A stretch of DNA of 64,000 bases from Hyphomicrobiales bacterium (GTDB taxonomy: Bacteria; Pseudomonadota; Alphaproteobacteria; Rhizobiales; Rhizobiaceae). Both the position numbers and the translations under genes were made by a program. Positions 33,516 to 41,052 of this stretch are shown here, piece by piece (position 1 is the stretch's first letter; every line of letters begins with the position of its first letter). The notes beneath the pieces were generated by a model. That model was given only the letters and a program-made list of their open reading frames with translations, searched no databases and was not told the DNA's origin. The DNA is taken from NCBI GenBank assembly GCA_900489925.1, contig UEHQ01000043.1:1-64000 (forward strand), in the 5' to 3' direction.

Positions 33516-34646
33516 TCATTCTGCCTTTGCCAGATCACTGCGGATAACGGACCGCAACTCATCGATCGGGCGCAGGGATTGCCCATCGTCGAAGTGCCAG
33601 AACGTCCATCCGTTGCATGCATCAAGGCCCTGGACCTTTGCCCCAAGGCGATGAATGGAACCGGCCTCGCCGCCGGAGGCGACCGTGCCGTCGGCACGAA
33701 CGATCGCGCTGTAGCGACGGCGCGCATCGGTGAGCACTTGGCCGGGCTTGATCAGGCCGCTTTCGACCAGCACATTGAAAGCCACGCGGACTTCCTGCTT
33801 CTTGCCGGTCATCACGGTGAGTTCAGCCTTGCCGAGCGGCTCGACCGCTTCGATACGAGCGGCCGCCGCGTCGATATAGTCCTGCTCGCGTTCGATACCG
33901 ACGAAGTGGCGGCCGAGGCGCTTGGCGACGGCGCCGGTCGTACCCGAGCCGAAGAACGGATCGAGGATGATGTCGCCGGGCTTCGAGGACGCCATGATCA
34001 CACGGGCAAGCAACGCTTCCGGCTTCTGCGTCGGATGCACCTTCTTGCCGTCGTCGCCTTTCAGGCGCTCGCCGCCGCTGCAGATCGGGAATAGCCAGTC
34101 CGAGCGCATCTGCACGTCGTCGTTTGCCGCCTTCATGGCGTCGTAGTTGAAGGTGTAGCCCTTGGCCTTGGCGTTCGGGCTTGCCCAGATCATCGTCTCA
34201 TGCGCGTTCTGGAAGCGACGGCCCTTGAAGTTCGGCATCGGATTGGTCTTGCGCCAGACGATGTCGTTGAGGATCCAGAAGTTCAGGTCCTGCAGCGTGG
34301 CGCCGACGCGGAAGATGTTGTGATAGGAGCCGATCACCCAGAGCGTGCCTGTCGGCTTCAGGACGCGACGGCAGGCGAGCAGCCAGGCGCGGGTAAAGGC
34401 ATCGTAGGCTTCGAAGGATGCGAACTGATCCCATTCGTCATCGACGGCGTCGACAAGCGACTGATCGGGACGATGCAGGTTGCCGCCGAGCTGCAGGTTG
34501 TACGGCGGATCAGCGAAAATAACGTCTACGGAGTGGTTTGGCAGGGCTTCAAGGGCAGCAACGCAATCGCCCTTGATGATCGTGTCGATCCAGGAACCCG
34601 GCTTTGCGGAGGCCTTGAGATCGGCAAGCGGAAATACTGACGCCAT
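33516..34646 (-). CDS. ccrM: Cell-cycle-regulated DNA adenine methyltransferase CcrM
   Basis: 376-aa beta-class N6-adenine methyltransferase that modifies GANTC. DPPY (46-49) is the catalytic motif IV and FGSGT (232-236) the AdoMet motif I, in the permuted order of the class. The C-terminal domain (GLIKPGQVLTDARRRYSAIVRADG ... WTFWHFDDG) is specific to CcrM and helps recognise DNA. In Caulobacter, Brucella and Sinorhizobium it is essential and made late in the cycle under CtrA. ATG 34646 begins MASVFPLADL. It is transcribed alone, with a terminator downstream. Confidence 0.96.
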   Translation of the reverse strand: MASVFPLADLKASAKPGSWIDTIIKGDCVAALEALPNHSVDVIFADPPYNLQLGGNLHRPDQSLVDAVDDEWDQFASFEAYDAFTRAWLLACRRVLKPTGTLWVIGSYHNIFRVGATLQDLNFWILNDIVWRKTNPMPNFKGRRFQNAHETMIWASPNAKAKGYTFNYDAMKAANDDVQMRSDWLFPICSGGERLKGDDGKKVHPTQKPEALLARVIMASSKPGDIILDPFFGSGTTGAVAKRLGRHFVGIEREQDYIDAAAARIEAVEPLGKAELTVMTGKKQEVRVAFNVLVESGLIKPGQVLTDARRRYSAIVRADGTVASGGEAGSIHRLGAKVQGLDACNGWTFWHFDDGQSLRPIDELRSVIRSDLAKAE

Positions 34647-34690
34647 CTTGAAACTCGCTCATACACATTACGCTTTTTACTGTCTGTTAT

Positions 34691-34710
34691 GGTTACCCAT
34701 CTTGGTTACC
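34691..34710 (-). promoter_or_regulatory. Direct repeat in the ccrM upstream region
   Basis: GGTTACC occurs at 34691-34697 and 34704-34710 (13-base period), 45-64 bases before the ccrM start, in an AT-rich segment. Read on the ccrM strand the units are GGTAACC. It is near but not a match to a CtrA site (TTAA-N7-TTAA), so the binding factor is open. Confidence 0.35.
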
Positions 34711-34821
34711 AAAGCCTGAATTGCTGATCGATTTCGGGAAAAAAATGCTGTTTGTCTATTCGAAATGGCTCGCATCGCCATGAACGACGACCGCAGGGGT
34801 TGCCGTTCATGGCGTGCTCGT

Positions 34822-35217
34822 TCACGAGTTCAGCAGGTCGGTGCCGTAGGAATTATCGATCACGCAGAGCCACTTTCCATCGGCGTCTCGCCTGAAGACG
34901 TAGGTCGCGCGCCGTGTCACCGACGACGGCAAGCCGCCCTTGCCACTCGTCTGGAGCACCGTTTCCATGATGACCAGCGCGGTGTCGGCGCCCTCGATGA
35001 CCTGCATATCGCCCTGCGTGACGACGATGCTGTGATCGAAGTACTCGGCAATGGCGACGAAGGCGCGGCGGATCTGCTCCTTGCCTGATGCGATCAGGCC
35101 CGGCTTGACGACGAGCGTCGCATCCTCGGCATAGAATTCCATGAGCGCGTCGAAATCCTCGGCGCCGATGGCACGGTCGGCCGCCTCGATCAGCGCCTTG
35201 AGCGGATGTGATGACAT
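34822..35217 (-). CDS. SnoaL/NTF2-like protein (SgcJ-type ketosteroid isomerase-like)
   Basis: 131 aa: LKALIEAADRAIGAEDFDALMEFYAEDATLVVKPG, SGKEQIRRAFVAIAEYF, ALVIMETVLQ and ATYVFRRDADGKWLCVIDNSYGTDLL make a complete NTF2-like fold. ATG 35217 has AAGGAG seven bases upstream. It is unrelated in detail to the SnoaL-like protein at 32198. Substrate unknown. It lies 43 bases past a terminator, so it has its own promoter or depends on read-through. Confidence 0.82.
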   Translation of the reverse strand: MSSHPLKALIEAADRAIGAEDFDALMEFYAEDATLVVKPGLIASGKEQIRRAFVAIAEYFDHSIVVTQGDMQVIEGADTALVIMETVLQTSGKGGLPSSVTRRATYVFRRDADGKWLCVIDNSYGTDLLNS

Positions 35218-35260
35218 GGGTGTCTCCTTTTGTCGGTAGTGATCCCAGGAGACAGACATG

Positions 35261-35285
35261 AAAAACCCGCCTCCAGGGGCGGGTT
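35261..35285 (-). terminator. Rho-independent terminator upstream of the NTF2-like gene
   Basis: Minus-strand stem AACCCGCC / GGCGGGTT with a 6-base loop (CCTGGA), then TTT from the run at 35261-35263. It ends whatever is transcribed from 35310-35430 before the gene at 35217. Confidence 0.8.
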
Positions 35286-35309
35286 GCAGTTCGGAAATCC
35301 GGACGCGCG

Positions 35310-35372
35310 CTAACCCACCGTCGATTGGACGGCGATAATAATCAGCGAAGCGAATGCGAACAGGCTTTCCAT
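35310..35372 (-). CDS. Possible 20-aa hydrophobic peptide before a terminator
   Basis: ATG 35372 to TAG 35310 encodes MESLFAFASLIIIAVQSTVG, followed 24 bases later by the terminator at 35261-35285. No clear Shine-Dalgarno site is visible. It could be a membrane microprotein or a leader peptide (three consecutive Ile codons) for attenuation of the gene at 35217, but it could also be chance. Confidence 0.3.
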   Translation of the reverse strand: MESLFAFASLIIIAVQSTVG

Positions 35373-35430
35373 AAAAACCGCTATAAATCTCACGCGCGAC
35401 TTGTCCACCGGAAAGGCCATCATCAACGCC

Positions 35431-35781
35431 CTACACCGGATCATGCACCAGCCGGCTGTCATCCGGCGCCTGCGCTCTCTCCTTCATGCCGTAGTCGCGA
35501 ACGATATGGCCGATCCGCAAGCGATAGTCCGCGAAGATGCCGTTGCGGCCGGCGGACTGGGCGGCGCGGTGGGCTTCCAGATTGCGCCACTCCTTCACGG
35601 CGTCCTCGTCGCGCCAGAAGGACAGCGACAACAGCTTGCCGCGGACGGTGAGGCTCTCGAAGCGCTCGATGGAGATGAAGCCGTCGATCTTTTCCAGTTC
35701 CGCCCGCAGTTCGCCGGCGAGATCGAGATAGGTGTGGCGTTCTCCCAGATAGGGCAGAACCTCGAAGATGACCGCGATCAT
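35431..35781 (-). CDS. Antibiotic biosynthesis monooxygenase (ABM)-domain protein
   Basis: 116 aa with the dimeric ferredoxin-like ABM pattern: MIAVIFEVLPYLGERHTYLDLAGELRAELE, GFISIERFESLTVRGKLLSLSFWRDEDAVKEWRN and HRAAQSAGR. No haem- or cofactor-binding residues can be singled out. Its ATG overlaps the stop of the upstream NIPSNAP-family gene (ATGA, 35778-35781), so the two are coupled and may act on one substrate. Likely controlled by the divergent ArsR-type regulator at 36197. Confidence 0.85.
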   Translation of the reverse strand: MIAVIFEVLPYLGERHTYLDLAGELRAELEKIDGFISIERFESLTVRGKLLSLSFWRDEDAVKEWRNLEAHRAAQSAGRNGIFADYRLRIGHIVRDYGMKERAQAPDDSRLVHDPV

Positions 35782-36107
35782 GGCAGCACCAGCTTTGCGT
35801 GAGGGAGGGACACGTTCTTCAGGAAGATGCGGTCCTCCTTGAGGATGAAGCGCTCGCGCCTGGCGAGTTCGTAGTTCTCCCGGCCCAGCGGATCGGCAGC
35901 GAGCCGTGCGCGGTAGGCCTCGTAGGCAGCGAGGCTTTCGATGTTGTAGACCCCGTAGGCGGTCGTTGCCGAGCCTTCGTGCGGGGCGAAGTAGCCGATC
36001 AGATCGGCGCCGTTGCGCGGTATCGCCTCCCCCCAATTGCGCGAGTATTCCTCGAAGCGATCCTTCTTGAACGGATCGATCTCATAGCGGATGAAGCAGG
36101 TAATCAT
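35778..36107 (-). CDS. NIPSNAP-family protein
   Basis: 109 aa with the family sequence MITCFIRYEIDPFKKDRFEEYSRNW split as an N-terminal strand-helix, then LIGYFAPHEGSATTAYGVYNIESLAAYEAYR and ERFILKEDRIFLKNV. The fold is the same ferredoxin-like type as the ABM protein it is coupled to. ATG 36107 follows GGGAG by six bases. It is divergent from the ArsR-type gene with 89 bases between the starts. Confidence 0.88.
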   Translation of the reverse strand: MITCFIRYEIDPFKKDRFEEYSRNWGEAIPRNGADLIGYFAPHEGSATTAYGVYNIESLAAYEAYRARLAADPLGRENYELARRERFILKEDRIFLKNVSLPHAKLVLP

Positions 36108-36172
36108 CGTCGTCTCCCTGTGCTGTGAGACCTTTTTCGCATGTTGCCCGGCAGCGATGCTTCGGTTACGAT

Positions 36173-36208
36173 CGAAGTATGGAGGAAGGGCGAAGTATGA
36201 AGGAAGGC
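36173..36208 (+). repeat. Tandem 18-bp duplication at the start of the ArsR-type gene
   Basis: CGAAGTATGGAGGAAGGG (36173-36190) is followed directly by CGAAGTATGAAGGAAGGC (36191-36208), 16 of 18 identical. Each copy contains an ATG in the same frame; the first copy now serves as the ribosome site of the second. Confidence 0.85.
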
Positions 36209-36883
36209 CCCGACATTGCGCAGATCGGTGCGCTCATCGGCGATCCCGCTCGCGCGAACATGCTGACCGCGCTGATGGGCGGCAAGGCGCTGACGGCAAC
36301 GGAGCTTGCGGCCGTTGGCGGCATCACCGTGCAGACGGCGAGCACGCATCTGGCGAAACTCGAAGCCGGCCACCTGCTGGCGCAGCGCAAGCAGGGACGA
36401 CACCGCTATTTCACGCTTGCGGATGAGAGTGTCGGCAAGCTGCTCGAGAGCATCATGGGGTTTGCCGCGGGGCGCGGGCAGTTGCGGCACCGGCCCGGCC
36501 CGAAGGAACCGGCGCTTCGCAAGGCGCGGATCTGCTACGATCACCTTGCGGGCGACTATGGTGTGCGGATGCTGGACAGCCTCGTTGCCAGGGGAGCGAT
36601 CGACGCCGTTGGCGATGGCCTGGCGCTGACCCAAGCCGGTGAAAGCACGTTGAAATGCATCGGCATCGACGTGCACGATCTCAAGTCGTCACGCAGGCCG
36701 CTGTGCCGCTCCTGCCTCGACTGGAGCGAGCGGCGAGCGCATCTGGCGGGCAGCCTCGGCAAGGCGTTGCTTGCGAACTTCTTCGAGAAGGGATGGGCGC
36801 GGCGAACGGCAGGTAGCCGCTCGGTGATCTTTTCGCCGGAGGGAGAGCGGCAGTTCCTGTCGCTTTTTCCGGTCGAGGCCTAG
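36197..36883 (+). CDS. ArsR-type winged-helix regulator with C-terminal domain
   Basis: 228 aa. The HTH (residues about 5-75) is DIAQIGALIGDPARANMLTALMGG, ALTATELAAVGGITVQTASTHLAKLEAGHLL and RQGRHRYFTLA-like wing. The remaining 130 residues are larger than in simple ArsR proteins and hold cysteines (CYDHLAGDYG, LCRSCLDWSERRAHLAG), as in the ArsR subgroup paired with monooxygenase-type genes. ATG 36197 is preferred (GGAAGGG six bases upstream); ATG 36179 in the duplicated unit would add six residues. It probably controls the divergent NIPSNAP-ABM pair. Confidence 0.85.
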   Translation: MKEGPDIAQIGALIGDPARANMLTALMGGKALTATELAAVGGITVQTASTHLAKLEAGHLLAQRKQGRHRYFTLADESVGKLLESIMGFAAGRGQLRHRPGPKEPALRKARICYDHLAGDYGVRMLDSLVARGAIDAVGDGLALTQAGESTLKCIGIDVHDLKSSRRPLCRSCLDWSERRAHLAGSLGKALLANFFEKGWARRTAGSRSVIFSPEGERQFLSLFPVEA

Positions 36884-37054
36884 CCCCCTTCCCCGTCACG
36901 GACTACCCCGGATCGATGACGTGAGACCGAGCAGCGCGCCATCGATGACACCCGCTCAACGGGCAATTCACAGGCGCTCCAGCACACATTGCAAATTGCC
37001 ATCGATGGGCTGAGTATCAGTGCGTCAGATTCGGCATTAGCAATAGGGGTGTTG

Positions 37055-38296
37055 ATGTTTCCACTGTCCCACATGATGAAGTCGTTCATACGCAAAGGTC
37101 GCCTGACCGTCATCGATGCTGACGGAAAGCGCCATGTATTCGAGGGGTCGCCAGGGCCGCATGTCACGATGCGCCTGACCGACAAGAAACTTTACCGGAC
37201 ACTGGTGTTCAATGCGGAGCTTGCGGCGGGCGAAGCGTATATGGACGGGACGATGCGCTTCGAGGAGGGCTCGACGCTTCGCGATTTCCTGACGCTCTTT
37301 TCGATCAATCGCCTGTCGCTCGGTTCCTACCCGATCCAGAAGGTGCTGCGCGCGATCAAGATGCGCTTCCGCAAGCGCCAGCAATCGAACCGCAAGGGCG
37401 AGGCACAGCAGAATGTCGCCCACCACTACGATCTCGGCAACGAGTTCTACAAACTCTTTCTCGATCAGAACATGCTCTACTCCTGCGCCTATTTCAGGGA
37501 GCCCGGCGAGACGCTGGAACAGGCACAGCGCAACAAGCTGCGGCTTCTCGCCAGCAAGCTTGGGCTCAAGCCAGGAATGAAGGTACTGGATATCGGCTGC
37601 GGCTGGGGTGACCTTGCCCTCTATCTCGCCGCGATGGAAGATGTGGAGGTTGTCGGCGTGACGCTCTCCACGGAGCAGCAGGCGCTGGCTTCGCAGCGCG
37701 CAGCGGAGGCCGGACTTGCCGACCGCGTACGGTTCGAACTCAAGGACTATCGGGACGTACAGGGGCCGTTCGACCGGATCGTTTCAGTCGGCATGTTCGA
37801 ACATGTCGGCGTCCAGCATTACGATGAATTCTTCAAGAAGCTGAACGCGCTGATGCCGGATGATGGCCTCGCGGTGCTGCATTCGATCGGACACATGAGC
37901 CCGCCAGGGATGGCGAGCGCGTGGCTACGGAAGTATATTTTCCCCGGCGCCTATTCACCTGCCCTCTCCGAGGTCTTTTCCGTCGTCGAGCAGAACAGCC
38001 TCTGGGTCACGGATCTCGAATTCCTGCGCGTTCACTATGCGACGACGCTTGCTCACTGGGGCGAACGTTTCGAGAAGAACCGCGACAAGGTGATCGCGCT
38101 CTATGACGAACGCTTCGCGCGCATGTGGGAATTCTATCTGATCAGCGCTGAGATGATGTTCAGAACGGGGAGCCAGTTGGTCTTCCACATGCAGTTGTCA
38201 CGCGCACGTGACGCAGCCCCCATTGTCCGGGACTACGTCACCGACAAACAGCGCCTCTATCTGGAAGCCGAGAAGAAGCTCAGTCTGCCTGTGTGA
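37055..38296 (+). CDS. cfa: Cyclopropane-fatty-acyl-phospholipid synthase
   Basis: 413-aa AdoMet-dependent enzyme that methylenates cis double bonds of membrane lipids, usually on entry to stationary phase or acid stress. NVAHHYDLGNEFYKLFLD and MLYSCAYF form the lipid/active-site region; VLDIGCGWGDLALYLA is the AdoMet motif; VSVGMFEHVG and ATTLAHWGERFEKNRDK are conserved in Cfa. ATG 37055 has AGGGG seven bases upstream. No GGAAC-type stress promoter is visible upstream. It converges on the DUF1284 gene. Confidence 0.94.
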   Translation: MFPLSHMMKSFIRKGRLTVIDADGKRHVFEGSPGPHVTMRLTDKKLYRTLVFNAELAAGEAYMDGTMRFEEGSTLRDFLTLFSINRLSLGSYPIQKVLRAIKMRFRKRQQSNRKGEAQQNVAHHYDLGNEFYKLFLDQNMLYSCAYFREPGETLEQAQRNKLRLLASKLGLKPGMKVLDIGCGWGDLALYLAAMEDVEVVGVTLSTEQQALASQRAAEAGLADRVRFELKDYRDVQGPFDRIVSVGMFEHVGVQHYDEFFKKLNALMPDDGLAVLHSIGHMSPPGMASAWLRKYIFPGAYSPALSEVFSVVEQNSLWVTDLEFLRVHYATTLAHWGERFEKNRDKVIALYDERFARMWEFYLISAEMMFRTGSQLVFHMQLSRARDAAPIVRDYVTDKQRLYLEAEKKLSLPV

Positions 38297-38303
38297 GGCC
38301 CGG

Positions 38304-38729
38304 TTACCGCGCGACGATCAGGACATCCTTGAAGCCGTTGTTCGCGACATGTCCGCAGAGTTCGGCCCACTCGCAATCCTCGCACGCACGGCGGATCGTG
38401 CCGAATGCGAAGTTGCGGCGCAGCCTTGCGAGCGTCGAACCATCTGGCGTCAGCCGTGTGCCCTCGCTGACCGGCATGCCAAGCAAACGACCGACAGCCT
38501 CCGCGGCTGCCTCGTCGCGCATGACGACGCTTGCATTGAGGCAATGCGGGGCGCCGCCGGGTAGCAACGGAGCGCAGATGTCGTCAGGGCCGGCGATGAT
38601 TTCGATATCCTCGCCGGCCGAGAGCCGATCCGCGATGCGCCGGTAGTTCTCGGTGAAGGCAGGCGTGTAGCCTTCACCGATGAACGTCAGCATGCAGAGC
38701 AGGTGGTGGGCCCTGAGCCTAACCGTCAC
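38304..38729 (-). CDS. DUF1284 protein, cysteine-rich, coupled to bioY
   Basis: 141-aa protein starting at GTG 38729, one base past the bioY stop. Six cysteines are present: C12 in RAHHLLCML, C52, C63, and C116-x2-C119-x5-C125 (CEDCEWAELC). The cluster and the HH pair suggest a metal or Fe-S centre; DUF1284 has no established function that I know of. Its tight coupling to the biotin transporter suggests a biotin-related role (inference). It ends seven bases from the convergent cfa stop. Confidence 0.85.
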   Translation of the reverse strand: MTVRLRAHHLLCMLTFIGEGYTPAFTENYRRIADRLSAGEDIEIIAGPDDICAPLLPGGAPHCLNASVVMRDEAAAEAVGRLLGMPVSEGTRLTPDGSTLARLRRNFAFGTIRRACEDCEWAELCGHVANNGFKDVLIVAR

Positions 38730-38730
38730 T

Positions 38731-39309
38731 TCAGCGGCCGGTATAGACGCGGACAGCCTTGAGTGCTGCGGCGACAAGAGCCGATTTCAGCACGGCGCCG
38801 AGAATAAACGGCGCGACGCCGAACAGCCAGGCCTTCTCCATCCCCAGCAGATAGGCGAGCCACAAGCCGCCGATCGCGAGGCACAGGATATTGGCCGCGA
38901 GGTGAGCGCTGAAACTCAGCACGACCCGGTCGCCCGTCCATCCGCGTGCGGCAAGCCAACCGGCAAGAGCCGCAATGATCGGGAACGAGACGAGATAGCC
39001 TGCTGTCGGCCCCATGAAGGGGGCAAGGCCACCGGCGCCGTTGGCAAGAACCGGAAAGCCGACCATTGCCTCGGCCAGCCACGCCAGCACGGTCAGGCCG
39101 CCAAGCCTCCAGCCATAGAGCGCGCCGATCATGGTCAGGGCAAAGGTCTGCATGGTGATCGGAACCGGCACCATCGGCACCGAGATCTGCGACGCGAGCG
39201 CAAGGATCAGCGTCCCGGCCAGCACGAACGCCGACTTCACGGCAAGCGGACGCGCCGACAGGCGCAGCGGGTCGAAATCCAGACGGGTCGACGGCTCAAA
39301 CAGGGACAT
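38731..39309 (-). CDS. bioY: Biotin transporter substrate-binding subunit BioY
   Basis: 192-aa S-component with about six membrane helices: VKSAFVLAGTLILALASQI, TMQTFALTMIGALYGWRLGGLTVLA broken across the second, and GPTAGYLVSFPIIAALAGWLA, where GPTxGYL is the BioY signature. Works alone or with the ECF module BioM/BioN, which are not here. ATG 39309 has AAGGAGAG five bases upstream. The promoter region holds three BioR boxes, so it is repressed when biotin is plentiful. The DUF1284 gene is second in the operon. Confidence 0.93.
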   Translation of the reverse strand: MSLFEPSTRLDFDPLRLSARPLAVKSAFVLAGTLILALASQISVPMVPVPITMQTFALTMIGALYGWRLGGLTVLAWLAEAMVGFPVLANGAGGLAPFMGPTAGYLVSFPIIAALAGWLAARGWTGDRVVLSFSAHLAANILCLAIGGLWLAYLLGMEKAWLFGVAPFILGAVLKSALVAAALKAVRVYTGR

Positions 39310-39327
39310 ACAACTCTCCTTCCAAAA

Positions 39328-39337
39328 TTATAGATAA
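39328..39337 (-). promoter_or_regulatory. BioR box 1 (proximal)
   Basis: TTATAGATAA, the perfect consensus dyad for BioR (TTATMKATAA), 19 bases upstream of the bioY start. Confidence 0.85.
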
Positions 39338-39462
39338 TTATGAACTTCCATCTATTTTTATGAGAGAGAATGGCGCCAAACGCAAGCGGGAGCAATTGAC
39401 CAAATCACATCCGCACGAATGAAGGCGAGCAAAGGCAACACGGGCAGGACAACAACCCGTTG

Positions 39463-39472
39463 TTATCTATCG
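39463..39472. promoter_or_regulatory. BioR box 2 (imperfect)
   Basis: TTATCTATCG matches eight of ten positions of the BioR dyad; 135 bases from box 1. Confidence 0.5.
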
Positions 39473-39491
39473 CAAAACTTCGGTTTAAAAA

Positions 39492-39501
39492 TTATCTATA
39501 A
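39492..39501. promoter_or_regulatory. BioR box 3 (distal)
   Basis: TTATCTATAA, a consensus BioR dyad, nine bases past the bioR stop codon and 29 bases from box 2. It could control bioY by looping with box 1 or block read-through from bioR. Confidence 0.75.
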
Positions 39502-39509
39502 TTTCGACG

Positions 39510-40181
39510 TCAGCCGACAATCGCGAACGCTTCGCGGACGGTCTTGCCCGACTGAGCACTCTGCGGCGCACGCCCAATCCACTGAACGTGTCGCTCGAGA
39601 ATCGCCGCAGCCTCGTCCGAGCGCCCCTCGCGCAGCGCAAGCAGGATGGCGCGATGGTCGTGATCCGTGCGCTTTTCCCAGCCTGAACGCCAGGCAGAAA
39701 ACAGAAAGCGGGCACTTGCCGCATGCAAATCATCAATAGAGGCCAGCAGGCGCCTCATGCTGCAAGGCGCCAGGATAAGGCGATGGAAACGCCGATTGGC
39801 CTCCTCCCAGGCATGCACATCGGCCGCAGCATCGCCTTCGCGCGCGGCATCTTCGGCCGCATCAAGAATGGCCGGCGTCAGGTGCGGAGCCGCGTGACGA
39901 AGGGCGAGCACCTCAAGCGCGGCTCTCATCTCTGCCACTTCACGGACTTCCTTGAGGTCGAACGACGCTACACGCACGCCGCGGCGCGGCTCGCTGATCG
40001 CCAGCCCCTGGGCTTCCAGCCGGCGAAAGGCCTCGCGGACGGGCACATGGCTGGTGCCGAATTCCTCGGCGATATGATCCTGACGCAGCCGCGCCCCGGC
40101 AGCCAGATCCCCGCGGACGATACGGTCGGCGAGAACACGACTGATACGGCTGGCGATTGTGTCTTCAGGTTCCTTACCCAT
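39510..40181 (-). CDS. bioR: GntR-family biotin regulator BioR
   Basis: 223 aa. N-terminal GntR helix-turn-helix (IASRISRVLADRIVRGDL, LRQDHIAEEFGTSHVPVREAFRRLEAQGL, ISEPRRGVRVA) with an FCD-type all-helical effector domain (EMRAALEVLALRHAAPHL, ANRRFHRLILAPC, HDHRAILLALREG). BioR represses biotin genes in alphaproteobacteria lacking BirA-type control. Identification rests on the domain pattern and on the BioR boxes between it and bioY on the same strand. ATG 40181 has AAGGG seven bases upstream. No BioR box is visible before bioR itself. Confidence 0.88.
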   Translation of the reverse strand: MGKEPEDTIASRISRVLADRIVRGDLAAGARLRQDHIAEEFGTSHVPVREAFRRLEAQGLAISEPRRGVRVASFDLKEVREVAEMRAALEVLALRHAAPHLTPAILDAAEDAAREGDAAADVHAWEEANRRFHRLILAPCSMRRLLASIDDLHAASARFLFSAWRSGWEKRTDHDHRAILLALREGRSDEAAAILERHVQWIGRAPQSAQSGKTVREAFAIVG

Positions 40182-40362
40182 ATCAATCCCTTAGAGGCCC
40201 TGAATCGGCTTGTCGAGGCTAGACGGAACGCGCCCTCGAGACAATTGCGGCGGCAAGGAGACAGAGCCGCCCGTATCGCGCAATCCAGCCATGCCGCTCC
40301 ATCGGTTGAGGTTCGGCGGCGCATCGTGTAAAGCGGCATCATCCCAAACAAGGCGTGAGTAT

Positions 40363-41052
40363 ATGGACGGCTTCGACCTCATCATCTTCGACTGCGACGG
40401 CGTTCTGGTCGATTCCGAAATCATTGCTGCGGACGTTGAGTCCACACTTCTGACCCAAGCGGGCTACCCGATCAGCATCGAGGAAATGGGCGAGCGTTTC
40501 GCCGGCATGACCTGGCAGAACATTCTGCTGCAGGTCGAACGCGAGGCGAGCATCCCGATTTCCGCATCGCTGCTCGACAAGTCCGAGAAGCTTCTCGACA
40601 TGCGTCTCGAGAAGGAAGTTCAGGCGATCGCGGGCGTCGAAGCGGCACTGGCCCGACTGGACCTCAAGCGTTGTATCTGCTCCAACTCCAGTAGCGCACG
40701 TCTCGACATGATGCTCGGCAAGGTCGGCCTCGGGCGGTTTTTTGCACCGAACATCTTCTCCGCCAAGGATCTCGGCGCGGATCGCGTCAAGCCGAAGCCT
40801 GATATCTTCCTGCACGGCGCCAAGCAGATGGGCGTGCCCACCAGCCGCGCCGTGGTGGTCGAGGATTCCGTTCACGGCGTTCATGCGGCGCGTGCCGCAG
40901 GCATGCGCGTGATCGGCTTTACCGGCGCGTCGCACACCTATCCGGCCCATGCCGACAAGCTGACGGAAGCAGGCGCTGAAACCGTGATCTCGCGCATGAT
41001 CGATCTCCCCGGCGTCGTTGCAGCGCTCGCCGAATGGGAAGGCGCTCTCTGA
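40363..41052 (+). CDS. HAD-superfamily phosphatase (phosphoglycolate/beta-PGM-like)
   Basis: 229 aa. Motif I LIIFDCDGVLVDSE (D10, D12), cap domain with FAGMTWQNILLQVERE, motif II CICSNSSSARL, motif III K in RVKPKPDIFLHGAKQMG, motif IV VVVEDSVHGVHAARAAGM. This is subfamily IA; the substrate is a small phosphorylated compound that cannot be fixed here. ATG 40363 is the only start giving the usual short N-terminus. Its stop is directly followed by the stop of the convergent kinase gene. Confidence 0.88.
   Translation: MDGFDLIIFDCDGVLVDSEIIAADVESTLLTQAGYPISIEEMGERFAGMTWQNILLQVEREASIPISASLLDKSEKLLDMRLEKEVQAIAGVEAALARLDLKRCICSNSSSARLDMMLGKVGLGRFFAPNIFSAKDLGADRVKPKPDIFLHGAKQMGVPTSRAVVVEDSVHGVHAARAAGMRVIGFTGASHTYPAHADKLTEAGAETVISRMIDLPGVVAALAEWEGAL

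Noticed and set aside
34647..34760. A CtrA box before ccrM
   Set aside because: No TTAA-N7-TTAA match; only a GGTTACC repeat with a 13-base period, reported separately as an unknown site.
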